Source: Methanosarcinales archaeon
GTDB lineage: Archaea > Halobacteriota > Syntropharchaeia > Alkanophagales > Methanospirareceae
Direction of reading: 5' to 3'
Length of the DNA stretch: 43,064 nucleotides
NCBI GenBank assembly: GCA_025464325.1
Contig: JAODGH010000034.1
Span: forward strand, 1-43,064
Positions 7,861 to 16,314 of this stretch are shown here, one piece after another. Position numbers and translations under genes: made by a program. The notes beneath the pieces are model-generated. The model saw only the letters and a list, made by a program, of their open reading frames with translations. It was not told where the DNA came from and did not search any database. Position 1 is the first letter of the stretch; every line of letters starts with the position of its first letter.

Positions 7861-10011
7861 TTAACTTCCCAACCCCTCTGTCAATGCATCTATCTGTGCA
7901 TACACCTGCCGGTCACGATAATGTTTCATTGTTATCGCGCCCGATGGGCATATCGCGTTACAACCGCCGCAGCCTTTGCATATCGCCTCGTTCACCGTCA
8001 TCACGTGCCTGACTTCATCAAATACGGGCGCACCAAACGGGCATGTCAGTTCACAGCAACGGCAGCCTATGCATATCTCCTCGTCCACTTCTGCAATTGC
8101 TGTCTCTATCTTTGCCTTACCGAGCACCAGATACACGAGCGCACCCGCAGCTGCCGCTTTGCCCTGGGCTATACTGTCCGTTATATCTTTGGGACTCACA
8201 CAGCAGCCTGCAACGAAGACCCCATCTGTAGCGGTATCCACGGGTCTCAGCTTCGGATGTGCCTCTAACAGGAACTTGTCGGCAGATTTCGAGAGCTTTA
8301 ACATGTCCACCACATGCTCCACTCCTCTATTCGGTACCAGTCCAACACCAAGCACTACGAGGTCTGCTTCGAGCTCGGTTGGTTCACCCAGCAGTGTGTT
8401 CTCCACTCGTACCACAACTCTGTCACTGCCTGGCTTCTGATATATCTCAGCCGGGAGTCCTCTCAAATAAAACACTCCCTCCTTCTTCACATCACCATAG
8501 AACTCTTCAAACCCTTTACCAAACGCTCTCACATCCTGGTAACAGACGGTAACGTTCGCATCCGGTAATTTCTCCTTCACCATATGCGCTTGTTTCGCTA
8601 AGTACATGCAGCAGATTCGTGAACAGTACTCGTTACCAACCTGCTTGTTACGTGAGCCCACACAGCTTATGAATACCACATCCTTCGGCTCTTTACCATT
8701 AACCAGTATTTTGCCACCGGTCGGTCCATTCGGCGCTGCCAGTCGTTCAAACTCCAGACCCGTTATCACGTTTGGATACACCCCGTGCTTGTACTCAGGT
8801 ACCAAATTCGTATCCACGGTATCATAGCCAGTTGCTATTACTATCGTACCCACCGTGTATTCTTCCACACGCTCCTGCTCAGTGAAATCAACCGCTCCTT
8901 CTGGACACGCTTTTACGCACGGTGGGACTTCTTTACCCTCTTTTACCGTCTCAAGCGTTGCATTACCGCACTTACCATCCTTCAGTAATGCGCAGTTTTT
9001 ACTGTCCACGACATACGCCGGTGGTACCGCAAATGAGAATGGTATGTAAATCGCACTTCGAGTACTCAAACCCACATCATATTCATTCGGTATATCCTTG
9101 ACCGGGCAGGCTTCTGCGCATTTGTTGCAGCCCGTACACTTCGCCACATCAACGTATCGCGCCTTCCTTCGCACCTTAACGTTGTAGTTACCTATATATC
9201 CACCTATGTCCTCGACTTCTGAATACGTCAATAGCTGTATATTGGGATGTGCCCCAACATCGATCATTCGCGGTGTAATCAACGAAGTAGGACGCTCAAG
9301 CGTCGGGAAAGTTCTGCTCAATTGTGCCACATGTCCACCGATTGACGGCTCCTTCTCCACGAGATAAACCTTGAAGCCAGCATTTGCTATATCAAGCGCG
9401 GCATACATGCCGGTTATGCCACCGCCAATCACCAGAGCGGCAGGCGTCACCTGCACCTCCTTCTCTTCTAATGGCTCCAGTAAGCTGCAACGAGCCACGG
9501 CACTCCGTACCAGCTCCTTGGCTTTCTCCGTTGCGTCCTTTGGATAATCGACATGTGGCCACGCACAGTGCTCCCGTATATTAGCCATCTCGTAATAGTA
9601 AGGATTCAATCCAGAATCCGCGCAGGTCTTTCTAAACGTAGGTTCGTGCATTCGCGGTGAGCACGATGCTACTATTACCCTGTTCACCCTACCTTCTGCC
9701 AGATCCTTCCTTATCAAATCCTGACCGGGATCCGAGCACATGAATATATAATGTCGTGCCAGTGCCACATTCGGTAACGTCGCCGCATACTTCATCACTT
9801 CCTCCACGTTCACTGTCATCTTTATGTTTATACCACAGTGGCAGACATAAACGCCAATCCGGAGAGCATCTTTCGGTGCATCGTATGCAACGCCCTTTAC
9901 AAAGCCCTGCATCGGCACTTTTGTATAGTCATACTCCCCAGTTTCTGCTACCTGCTCCGCACTCTCTTCTACTTCTTCCTGCTCCTCTTTAGCTTCCTTC
10001 TCTTCTCCCAT
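7861..10011 (-). CDS. hdrA: HdrA-like flavin/iron-sulfur subunit, full domain set but altered CxxC loop
   Basis: The 716-residue protein has the full HdrA architecture. Residues 1-50 are an acidic tail. Residues 51-180 are the N-terminal domain with CHCG at 57-60 and further Cys at 92, 117, 130 and 149. The FAD-binding Rossmann motif VIGGGITGMYAALD starts near 194. The inserted ferredoxin runs from CTGCNKCAEACP (292-302) to about Cys369. Cys450, 463, 467 and 468 are spaced like the HA1-cluster ligands of Methanothermococcus HdrA. The C-terminal 2[4Fe-4S] ferredoxin has Cys647/650/653/657 and 678/681/684/688. Odd feature: where HdrA normally has DCSxCILTPRM, this protein reads ERPTSLITPRM (about 239-249), so both Cys are missing. 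It follows the shorter paralogue by 10 bp with a strong AGGAGG site. No hdrB or hdrC is in the window. Confidence 0.92.
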   Translation of the reverse strand: MGEEKEAKEEQEEVEESAEQVAETGEYDYTKVPMQGFVKGVAYDAPKDALRIGVYVCHCGINIKMTVNVEEVMKYAATLPNVALARHYIFMCSDPGQDLIRKDLAEGRVNRVIVASCSPRMHEPTFRKTCADSGLNPYYYEMANIREHCAWPHVDYPKDATEKAKELVRSAVARCSLLEPLEEKEVQVTPAALVIGGGITGMYAALDIANAGFKVYLVEKEPSIGGHVAQLSRTFPTLERPTSLITPRMIDVGAHPNIQLLTYSEVEDIGGYIGNYNVKVRRKARYVDVAKCTGCNKCAEACPVKDIPNEYDVGLSTRSAIYIPFSFAVPPAYVVDSKNCALLKDGKCGNATLETVKEGKEVPPCVKACPEGAVDFTEQERVEEYTVGTIVIATGYDTVDTNLVPEYKHGVYPNVITGLEFERLAAPNGPTGGKILVNGKEPKDVVFISCVGSRNKQVGNEYCSRICCMYLAKQAHMVKEKLPDANVTVCYQDVRAFGKGFEEFYGDVKKEGVFYLRGLPAEIYQKPGSDRVVVRVENTLLGEPTELEADLVVLGVGLVPNRGVEHVVDMLKLSKSADKFLLEAHPKLRPVDTATDGVFVAGCCVSPKDITDSIAQGKAAAAGALVYLVLGKAKIETAIAEVDEEICIGCRCCELTCPFGAPVFDEVRHVMTVNEAICKGCGGCNAICPSGAITMKHYRDRQVYAQIDALTEGLGS

Positions 10012-10021
10012 ATTTTACCTC

Positions 10022-11614
10022 CTACTTTGTTGCTATTTGCTCCGCCATATCCCGCAGTGAATGGCATCCTACGCAAATATCCTCTTCTATCTCCGCAACC
10101 GATGACCTTATCGTTGCTTTACCACCCGCGAGCAGCGATAATAGAGCTGCCGCTGCCGCTTTGCCCTGAGCTACACTGTCCGGTATATCTTTTGGCCCCT
10201 GAGCACAGCCAGTTATAAAAATTCCTTCCACTTCAGTATCCACGGGTCTCAGCTTCGGATGTGCCTCTTTCGCGAATTTGTCAACCGACTGGGATATGCC
10301 GAGCATCTTAAACAGTTTATCCGAGCCCTCACTCGGCCTCAACCCGACGCCGAGAACCACAAGATCTGCTTCAAGCTCGTATGGCTCGCCCAGCATCGTA
10401 TCTTCCGCCCTTACTACAACCCTGTCACTACCGGGCTTCTTATATATCTCCGAAGCAAGTCCTCTCCTGTATGTGACCCCTTCTTCTTTTACCCTGCTGT
10501 AAAACTCCTCAAACCCCTTACCAAACGCTCTCACATCCTGGTAGAGGATTGTAATTTTACAATCGGGGACCTTCTCCTGCAATAAGTGCGCCTGCTTCGC
10601 CAGATACATGCAACACACACGGGAACAGTATTCAAATCCGGTCTGTTTATTACGAGAACCGACGCAGGATATGAATACCGCATCCCTGGGCGTTTTACCG
10701 TTTATCTCTATCTTGCCCATTGTGGGTCCACTGGCGGATGAGTACCGCTCAAATTCAAGTCCATGTATCACGTTCGGGTACACGCCATACTTGTATTCGG
10801 GTGACACACGCGGATCTATAACGTCATAACCCGTTGCTACGATTATACCACCCACGTTCAACTCGATTATCTCGTCCTTCATGTCGTGTCTGATCGCATT
10901 CGCGTCACATGCAACTACACACGGCGGCGCCTCATCCTTCGTCACTTCCTTACCCTCTTCCTTCTTCTTCACTGCCTCTATCGTACTTTCGAGCGTTGCC
11001 TTACCACACTTACCCTTCTTCACCATAAGGCAGTGCTCTCCGTCCACCGTATATATCGCCGGTATTGCGAACGGATAAGGTCTGTAAATAGCACTTCTCT
11101 TCATCAAGCCCAGATCAAATTCGTTTGGGAATCGATTCTTCAACCTACAAACCTCGGAGCATGTTGAACAGCCGGTACATTTATCCTCATCTACATACCG
11201 GGCTTTCTTCAACACTTTCACTTTAAAATTCCCAACCGAGCCTTCCACACCTACCACTTCGGAATAACTCAGTAAGTCTATGTTAGGATGCGCACCCACA
11301 TCCACCATCCTCGGTGTTAATATGCATGCCGAACAGTCGAGTGTTGGGAATGTCTTATCAAGTTGTGCCATGTGTCCACCAATAGAAGGCGTCCTCTCAA
11401 CCAGATGCACTTTGAATCCTGCCTCGGCTATATCCAGTGCGGCGTACATGCCCGCTATACCGCCACCGATCACCAGTGCTTCCGGAACCACCTTCACCTC
11501 TTTCTCCTCCACCTTCTCAAGGAATTTGTGCTCCACCTTGTCCTTTATCGTCATCATCACCTGCCTGGTTGCATCTTCACCCTTCACCCCTTTATTCTCA
11601 GTTTCCGTCGCCAT
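10022..11614 (-). CDS. Short HdrA paralogue lacking the N-terminal domain and C-terminal ferredoxin
   Basis: The 530-residue protein is HdrA reduced to its flavin core. VIGGGIAGMYAALD (near 48-61) begins the FAD domain. DCSACILTPRM (93-103) keeps the two Cys lost in its neighbour. An inserted ferredoxin spans CTGCSTCSEVC (146-156) to Cys236, and Cys317/330/334/335 match HA1 ligands. It has no CHCG-type N-terminal domain: residues 1-40 are a charged helix instead. The C-terminal ferredoxin is cut to a stub with CVGC at 514-517, ending at ATK. The truncation is clean, with a normal stop and a good ribosome site for the next gene, so this is probably a functional design rather than decay. It probably pairs with the 716-residue paralogue in a heterodimer, as inferred from the complementary losses. 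Confidence 0.9.
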   Translation of the reverse strand: MATETENKGVKGEDATRQVMMTIKDKVEHKFLEKVEEKEVKVVPEALVIGGGIAGMYAALDIAEAGFKVHLVERTPSIGGHMAQLDKTFPTLDCSACILTPRMVDVGAHPNIDLLSYSEVVGVEGSVGNFKVKVLKKARYVDEDKCTGCSTCSEVCRLKNRFPNEFDLGLMKRSAIYRPYPFAIPAIYTVDGEHCLMVKKGKCGKATLESTIEAVKKKEEGKEVTKDEAPPCVVACDANAIRHDMKDEIIELNVGGIIVATGYDVIDPRVSPEYKYGVYPNVIHGLEFERYSSASGPTMGKIEINGKTPRDAVFISCVGSRNKQTGFEYCSRVCCMYLAKQAHLLQEKVPDCKITILYQDVRAFGKGFEEFYSRVKEEGVTYRRGLASEIYKKPGSDRVVVRAEDTMLGEPYELEADLVVLGVGLRPSEGSDKLFKMLGISQSVDKFAKEAHPKLRPVDTEVEGIFITGCAQGPKDIPDSVAQGKAAAAALLSLLAGGKATIRSSVAEIEEDICVGCHSLRDMAEQIATK

Positions 11615-11621
11615 TTATACT

Positions 11622-11664
11622 CTTCACCCTTCCTTTCTTAATAGATCAGATAGCTTTATATAAA
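11622..11664 (-). promoter_or_regulatory. Promoter and ribosome site of the hdrA pair
   Basis: On the minus strand a TTTATATA box occupies 11657-11664, and a GGAAGGGTGAAG ribosome site lies at about 11622-11634, just before the ATG at 11614. The expected transcript start is near 11633, which gives a short leader containing the ribosome site. Confidence 0.55.
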
Positions 11665-11780
11665 TTTTTTGGTTTTTTTTGCTCTGCTTACCACCAGTTT
11701 CCTTCGTATATGTTAATCCGTTACCGTGCCTTTACTGTTAATACATTTTTTCATACCTCCGTATATTTATTAGAGTAGTG

Positions 11781-12668
11781 ATGAGTGGAAAAGGCTATGG
11801 CAGAGCCAGTGGCGCCGGTACTGTTATAAATGCAATAGCGACCTACAAAGGTTCCGCTTTTGGTATCCCGATATGGACGCATGCAGAAGTGGAACTTGGA
11901 ACGGATTTCAAGGGTATTGAAGCAGATATAACGTTAGATGACGAGTTAGGAGAGGCTAATAATGCCGATACACGATTGATAAAGCGGTGCATGGAACTGG
12001 TACTGGCGAAGTACGACCTGCCGCCACGTGGTTATGTGCGTACGAGAAGTGAGATACCGGTTGGCAGTGGCTTGAAGAGCAGCAGTGCAGCAGCAAATGC
12101 TACCGTAATCGCCACTCTGGATGCGATAGGTGAAGTGATGGACGTTCTGGATGCGATAAGAATAGGAGTAAAAGCCGCTCTGGATACCGGTGTATCGATA
12201 ACCGGAGCTTTTGATGACGCCTGTGCTTCTATGCTCGGGGGTGTTGTGATAACAGATAACAGAGCGAATGAACTGATAAAGCGTGTGGAGAAGGACTCGG
12301 ATGTGCTTGTCTTCATACCAGAAGCGAAGGCGTTTACTGCTGACACTGATGTGAACAGGTCAAGGTTGATAGCACCATGGGTGAATATTGCCTTCGAGCT
12401 GGCGTTGGAAGAGAGATTCGAAGAAGCTATGACCTTGAACGGGTTTCTGTACTGCGCAGCATTGAAATTCAATCCAGAACCGATGTTGAGAGCACTGGAA
12501 TGCAATGCGCGAGGTGTCACTCTATCCGGTACCGGACCTTCGTTCGTTGCTCTTGTAGATGGGAATACAGCCAGCCTGTACGAAGTTTGGAGTGATATGG
12601 GCGGCAGGGTTTTGAGGACGAAGATAAACAACGAGACAAGCTTTAAATACCATTATGAATCAAGATAA
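11781..12668 (+). CDS. aroK: Archaeal shikimate kinase (GHMP family)
   Basis: The protein of about 295 residues belongs to the archaeal GHMP-kinase form of shikimate kinase, unrelated to bacterial AroK. It starts GRASGAGTVINAIATYKGSA, has the GHMP ATP-loop PVGSGLKSSSAAANA near residues 95-109, TGAFDDACASMLGG near 146, and the C-terminal LSGTGPSFVAL. It phosphorylates shikimate in aromatic amino acid synthesis. A GTG one codon upstream (11778) could also be used; ATG 11781 is preferred. It is divergent from the hdrA pair and is followed at once by ilvC, so the two probably form an operon. Confidence 0.92.
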   Translation: MSGKGYGRASGAGTVINAIATYKGSAFGIPIWTHAEVELGTDFKGIEADITLDDELGEANNADTRLIKRCMELVLAKYDLPPRGYVRTRSEIPVGSGLKSSSAAANATVIATLDAIGEVMDVLDAIRIGVKAALDTGVSITGAFDDACASMLGGVVITDNRANELIKRVEKDSDVLVFIPEAKAFTADTDVNRSRLIAPWVNIAFELALEERFEEAMTLNGFLYCAALKFNPEPMLRALECNARGVTLSGTGPSFVALVDGNTASLYEVWSDMGGRVLRTKINNETSFKYHYESR

Positions 12669-12672
12669 ATGC

Positions 12673-13659
12673 ATGAAGATATTACACGATGATGATGTAG
12701 ATGACAGTATATTAAGAGACAAGACAGTAGCAGTTATAGGCTATGGTGCACAGGGTGAAGCCCAGGCTAAGTGCTTGCGTGATTCCTCTATCGATGTGAT
12801 CATAGGGCTGCGGAGTTCCGGTAATAGCAGAGCTCGTGCGGAGAGAGATGGGTTTGAGGTGCTCCCGATAGGAGAAGCGGCAAGTAGAGGCGATGTCGTT
12901 CATGTGTTGATCCCGGACGAGGTGCAGGCAGATGTTTATGATGCCGAGATAAAGGAGCATATGCATGCGGGAAAAACGCTCAGCTTCTCGCACGGGTTCA
13001 GCATATGCTTCAAGAGGATCGTACCTCCACCTGATGTGGATGTCATTATGGTCGCGCCTAAAGCACCTGGCACGGAGGAGCGAAAAGCGTACCTGGATGG
13101 TTTTGGTGTGCCGGGTCTGGTGGCGGTCAAACAGAACCCTTCCGGTCGAGCACGCGAGATGGCTCTCGCAATGGCAAAGGCATTACACTGGACGAAAGCG
13201 GGTATTCTCGAGTGCACATTTGAACAGGAGACCTATGAAGACCTGTTTGGGGAACAGTGTGTGCTATGCGGTGGTCTGGTAGAACTGATGAAGAACGGAT
13301 TTGAAGTGCTTGTGGAAGCCGGTTATCCGCCCGAGATGGCGTATTTCGAGTGTGTGCATGAGATGAAACTGATCGTTGATCTCATATGGCAGGGTGGGAT
13401 AAAGCGCATGGCTGAGGTCATATCCAATACCGCAGAGTATGGTATGTGGTCAGTTGGGCATAAAATAATCGGTTCGGATGTAAAAGAGCGCATGAAAGCA
13501 GCATTGAAACGAGTGGAGAACGGGGAATTCGCTTCTGAGTGGGTTGAAGAATACCGAAAGGGCGCACCGTTCCTCAAGATGAGCAGAGATAAGATAAGTA
13601 AACACCAGATAGAGACCGTTGGTGCAGAGATAAGGAGACTATTTGAGAGAGCTAAGTGA
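12673..13659 (+). CDS. ilvC: Ketol-acid reductoisomerase
   Basis: The protein of about 328 residues is a class I ketol-acid reductoisomerase of normal length. It reduces and rearranges acetolactate with NAD(P)H in valine, leucine and isoleucine synthesis. Visible marks are KTVAVIGYGAQGEAQA (Rossmann), a nucleotide-specificity loop GLRSSGNSRA, FSHGF, VAPKAPG, DLFGEQCVLCGG with the metal-binding Asp and Glu, and YFECVHEMKLIVDL with the second pair of Glu. Typical enzymes have GYGSQG and GPG where this has GYGAQG and APG. I set the start at 12673, just after the aroK stop, because MKILHDDDVD aligns with the usual beginning; an ATG at 12655 would overlap aroK. ilvB and ilvN are not in the window. 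Its 3' end overlaps the convergent prs gene by 21 bp. Confidence 0.93.
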   Translation: MKILHDDDVDDSILRDKTVAVIGYGAQGEAQAKCLRDSSIDVIIGLRSSGNSRARAERDGFEVLPIGEAASRGDVVHVLIPDEVQADVYDAEIKEHMHAGKTLSFSHGFSICFKRIVPPPDVDVIMVAPKAPGTEERKAYLDGFGVPGLVAVKQNPSGRAREMALAMAKALHWTKAGILECTFEQETYEDLFGEQCVLCGGLVELMKNGFEVLVEAGYPPEMAYFECVHEMKLIVDLIWQGGIKRMAEVISNTAEYGMWSVGHKIIGSDVKERMKAALKRVENGEFASEWVEEYRKGAPFLKMSRDKISKHQIETVGAEIRRLFERAK

Positions 13660-14520
13660 GTTTGCAATCAATTCTGCCACGCTTACACGGCTGAATGCTG
13701 ATTCTACCGTGTCTGTACTTACGACTTCTTTAATACCCGCATGATGCAGTCGCATAATGGCGTTCTGTACGAATAGCCCGTGCACACAGAAGACATACAC
13801 CTCACGTGCTCCCTGTTCTCTCAGTATCCTGCTCGCTTCCGCTATTGTTCCACCGGTGGATATGATATCATCGACGATAACGATGTTTCTACCGCTGACA
13901 TTCAGTTCCTTCGGCTTTATCTCCACCAGATCCCCCGCCAGCCTCTTCTTCTGTAGCACGTCATAATCGAATCCGTGCGGGACTGCAACCGATCTTGCTA
14001 AGTCCTCTGCTCCACCATCCGGACCAATAACTACCGGGTCTATCCCCATCTCCGTTATGTAATCACCGATGATAGCTGATGCATCAAGCTCCTCTGGTTT
14101 AACCTCGAAATAGCGCAATTCATGTGGATCATGCACGTTAACGACAAATATGGAATCTAAAGCCGTACTGGCACATATACACTTCGCTATCGCCCTTATC
14201 GATACCGCTTCACCATGCTTGAACTTCTTATCCTGCCTTGCATACCCGAGATACGGTATGACAGCAGATAGCCTGGATGCTTCATCCGCAGCAGCGTCTA
14301 TCAGTTGCAATAGTGCTATCAGGTCGGAATCGGCTATCAGGCTCTGTACGATTACAGCATGTTTGCCTTCTATATCATCTATTATCCTTGTGTATAATTC
14401 GCCATCAGGAAAACGTTTGAATTCGCACAGGGCAACTTCACAACCCAGTTGCGCAGCTATCCGCGCAGCTAACAGTTGAGACGCTTTTCCCGGTATTATC
14501 TTCAATTCTGAGTCATTCAT
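13639..14520 (-). CDS. prs: Ribose-phosphate pyrophosphokinase
   Basis: The 293-residue archaeal PRPP synthetase makes PRPP from ribose 5-phosphate and ATP for nucleotide and histidine synthesis. FKRFPDGELYTRI, PYLGYARQDKKF (ATP loop), VVNVHDPHELRYF (metal-binding His) and the PRPP-binding VDDIISTGGTIAEA near residue 214 are all present. Length and lack of extra domains fit the archaeal class. Its start overlaps the upstream acidic-protein gene by 4 bp (ATGA), so the two are translationally coupled. Confidence 0.94.
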   Translation of the reverse strand: MNDSELKIIPGKASQLLAARIAAQLGCEVALCEFKRFPDGELYTRIIDDIEGKHAVIVQSLIADSDLIALLQLIDAAADEASRLSAVIPYLGYARQDKKFKHGEAVSIRAIAKCICASTALDSIFVVNVHDPHELRYFEVKPEELDASAIIGDYITEMGIDPVVIGPDGGAEDLARSVAVPHGFDYDVLQKKRLAGDLVEIKPKELNVSGRNIVIVDDIISTGGTIAEASRILREQGAREVYVFCVHGLFVQNAIMRLHHAGIKEVVSTDTVESAFSRVSVAELIANSLSSLK

Positions 14521-14783
14521 TCACCTGATGTGGCATATATCTCATACGGCATTATCTTCTTGTTCACTTTCTTTTTGCCTTTCAATTTACTCACGAGATC
14601 GGCGGCTTTCTCCTTCTTCTCTCGCACCTTCAGCCGCTCCATTATGGCTGCCATCTCCTTGTCCTTGCTCGTATCACTGTACTCTTTCTCATCGGTCTTT
14701 ACGTACTCATCGTCTCCCTCTAATATCTCTCCCTCTTCCTCCGCCTCCTCCTCTTCCATGCCTTCCAGAACGACTACATCCAT
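14517..14783 (-). CDS. Small acidic/basic charged protein upstream of prs, function unknown
   Basis: The 88-residue protein has a very acidic first half (EEEEAEEEGEILEGDDEY) and a lysine-rich second half (KLKGKKKVNKK), then the tail IMPYEIYATSGE. No fold or family is recognised. The gene is real: a GGGGAGGTTGAG ribosome site lies just before the ATG at 14783, a TATA-like box lies at about 14822-14830, and its stop overlaps the prs start by 4 bp. The coupling suggests a role in the same process as PRPP synthetase or simple cotranscription. The charge split resembles small archaeal nucleic-acid- or ribosome-associated proteins, but that is only a guess. Confidence 0.72.
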   Translation of the reverse strand: MDVVVLEGMEEEEAEEEGEILEGDDEYVKTDEKEYSDTSKDKEMAAIMERLKVREKKEKAADLVSKLKGKKKVNKKIMPYEIYATSGE

Positions 14784-14885
14784 ATTCTCAACCTCCCCAT
14801 ACTTTTAAAAGAATTTTTCATGTATATAAAGCATGCTGTCCGCCAGAGAACGACCCTCTTAGCGTTTTATTAGTGTTAATTATAA

Positions 14886-14957
14886 CGGAGTCGCTGGGAT
14901 TTGAACCCAGGTCGTCAGGTCCGGAACCTGACAGGATATCCTCTACCCTACGACCCC
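14886..14957 (-). tRNA. tRNA-Arg (anticodon CCG)
   Basis: The minus strand folds as a full cloverleaf. Acceptor GGGGTCG pairs with CGACTCC (one G-U). The anticodon stem TCAGG/CCTGA encloses loop TTCCGGA with anticodon CCG. The T arm is CTGGG-TTCAAAT-CCCAG, and the discriminator is G. The D stem is weaker, with a T-T mismatch at 13-22. No CCA end is encoded and there is no intron. It reads CGG arginine codons. Confidence 0.93.
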
Positions 14958-15063
14958 ATTAGCTAATTATTTATTAATCTCCATATTAAAGAATTAAGGG
15001 GGTATGTAAAAGAAAGCACCCGGGAGTTTAAATTAAAGAGGTGACTCGTATAAAGCAGAGAAT

Positions 15064-16272
15064 ATGTTAGATATAGACACCGGTACTTTCAACGTTAAGG
15101 GCGTTTTGGTGGAGATGAAGGACATCTCGGGCTCGATGGTTGATCTCGCCTATTCCGCGGTTCTATATAGCAATTCAGAGATAGCGAAAGAGGTGTACAA
15201 GTTAGAAGAGAAGATGCACTCGCTGTTATATAAGATGCGAATTGCGATCATGCTCGGTGCGAGGAACATAGACGATGCAGTCGAATTTGCCGGTATATTA
15301 CAGATCGCGTCAGCAGCGGAGAAGATAGCCAGTGCCGCAGGCGATATAGCGAAGATAGCGGAGTCTGTGGATATACGTCAGTATCTTGACAGAAGTGATT
15401 TTGAAGAAGCGGTGATAAATGTGCGAATAAAACCCTCTTCAGAGCTGACCAATAAGACTCTGGACAGTCTAAAGCTCGAGACAGAGACGGGTATGAGTGT
15501 ATTAGCGATAAAACGGGGCTCAAAATGGATATATCTACCTTCTGGTAACGAGCGATTGCAAGAAGGGGATCTGGTAATCATATCGGGTCCCACAGAATGT
15601 ATACCAGCATTCTGCAAGATGGCAACGGGTGCCGATTACAGTGCGGCGAAGGAAGAAGAGGATAAGGGCGAAGAGGTGAAAACGAGGAAGAGGATAACCG
15701 AAAAGATCGCGGACTGCATAGCAGATATGAAGAACATATCCGAGCTGGCGGTTGGACTGGCATATTCTGCTGTCCTATTCGAGAACAGGGAGATTGCGGA
15801 AGAAGTGAAGGATCTGGAGGATTCTATGGATCGCATGAAAGACGAGGTAGAGGTGTTAGTGATGAAAGCGGCGAGAGGTGCCATAAGACGTACCAATTTC
15901 GATGAGCTCCGGGGCATACTCCATGTGGCTATCTCGTCCGAGACCATATCAGATGCAGCATATGAGATAGCCGATGTGGTACTGAGGGATATAAAACTGC
16001 ATCCCGTATTTTTAGCTTCCATAAGGGAATCGGATGAAGTAATACTGAAGATGGAAGTAAAAAATCGGGACATATTTGGTAAGACACTGCGTGATTTGAG
16101 GATAGAGACGCGAACCGGGATGTTCATTCTCGCGATTCGCAGAGCGGATGGCAAATGGGTCTACAATCCAGCCGGAGATACCGTGCTGAAGGAATCCGAC
16201 CTGTTGATCATGAGGGGTCCGAGAGAAGGCGAAGAGAAAGTGAGGGAGATAGTTGTAGGCACTTCTTCTTGA
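15064..16272 (+). CDS. Duplicated PhoU/TrkA_C-domain protein (COG3273-like)
   Basis: The 402-residue protein consists of two similar halves. Each has an alpha-helical PhoU-like part (MVDLAYSAVLYSNSEIAKEV near 20-40; LAVGLAYSAVLFENREIAEEV near 226-246) followed by a TrkA-C/RCK-C beta domain (TGMSVLAIKRGSKWIYLPSG near 142-160; TGMFILAIRRADGKWVYNPAG near 352-372, each with a GD/SDLLI tail). Archaeal proteins of this layout are thought to be cytoplasmic regulators of potassium or other ion channels, with RCK-C binding a small ligand. No membrane segment is seen and no transporter gene adjoins. A GAGGTGA site at about 15039-15045 lies upstream. The family call is firm; the partner is unknown. Confidence 0.85.
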   Translation: MLDIDTGTFNVKGVLVEMKDISGSMVDLAYSAVLYSNSEIAKEVYKLEEKMHSLLYKMRIAIMLGARNIDDAVEFAGILQIASAAEKIASAAGDIAKIAESVDIRQYLDRSDFEEAVINVRIKPSSELTNKTLDSLKLETETGMSVLAIKRGSKWIYLPSGNERLQEGDLVIISGPTECIPAFCKMATGADYSAAKEEEDKGEEVKTRKRITEKIADCIADMKNISELAVGLAYSAVLFENREIAEEVKDLEDSMDRMKDEVEVLVMKAARGAIRRTNFDELRGILHVAISSETISDAAYEIADVVLRDIKLHPVFLASIRESDEVILKMEVKNRDIFGKTLRDLRIETRTGMFILAIRRADGKWVYNPAGDTVLKESDLLIMRGPREGEEKVREIVVGTSS

Positions 16273-16314
16273 TGGTGCAGTTTTATTCTTGTTGATCCCA
16301 TAGAGTAATTTATT

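Noticed and set aside
12032-12631. 199-codon minus-strand frame inside aroK
   Set aside because: It lies wholly within the kinase gene, whose GHMP motifs are clear; Ser/Ala/Thr-rich antisense composition is a typical mirror of a real gene.
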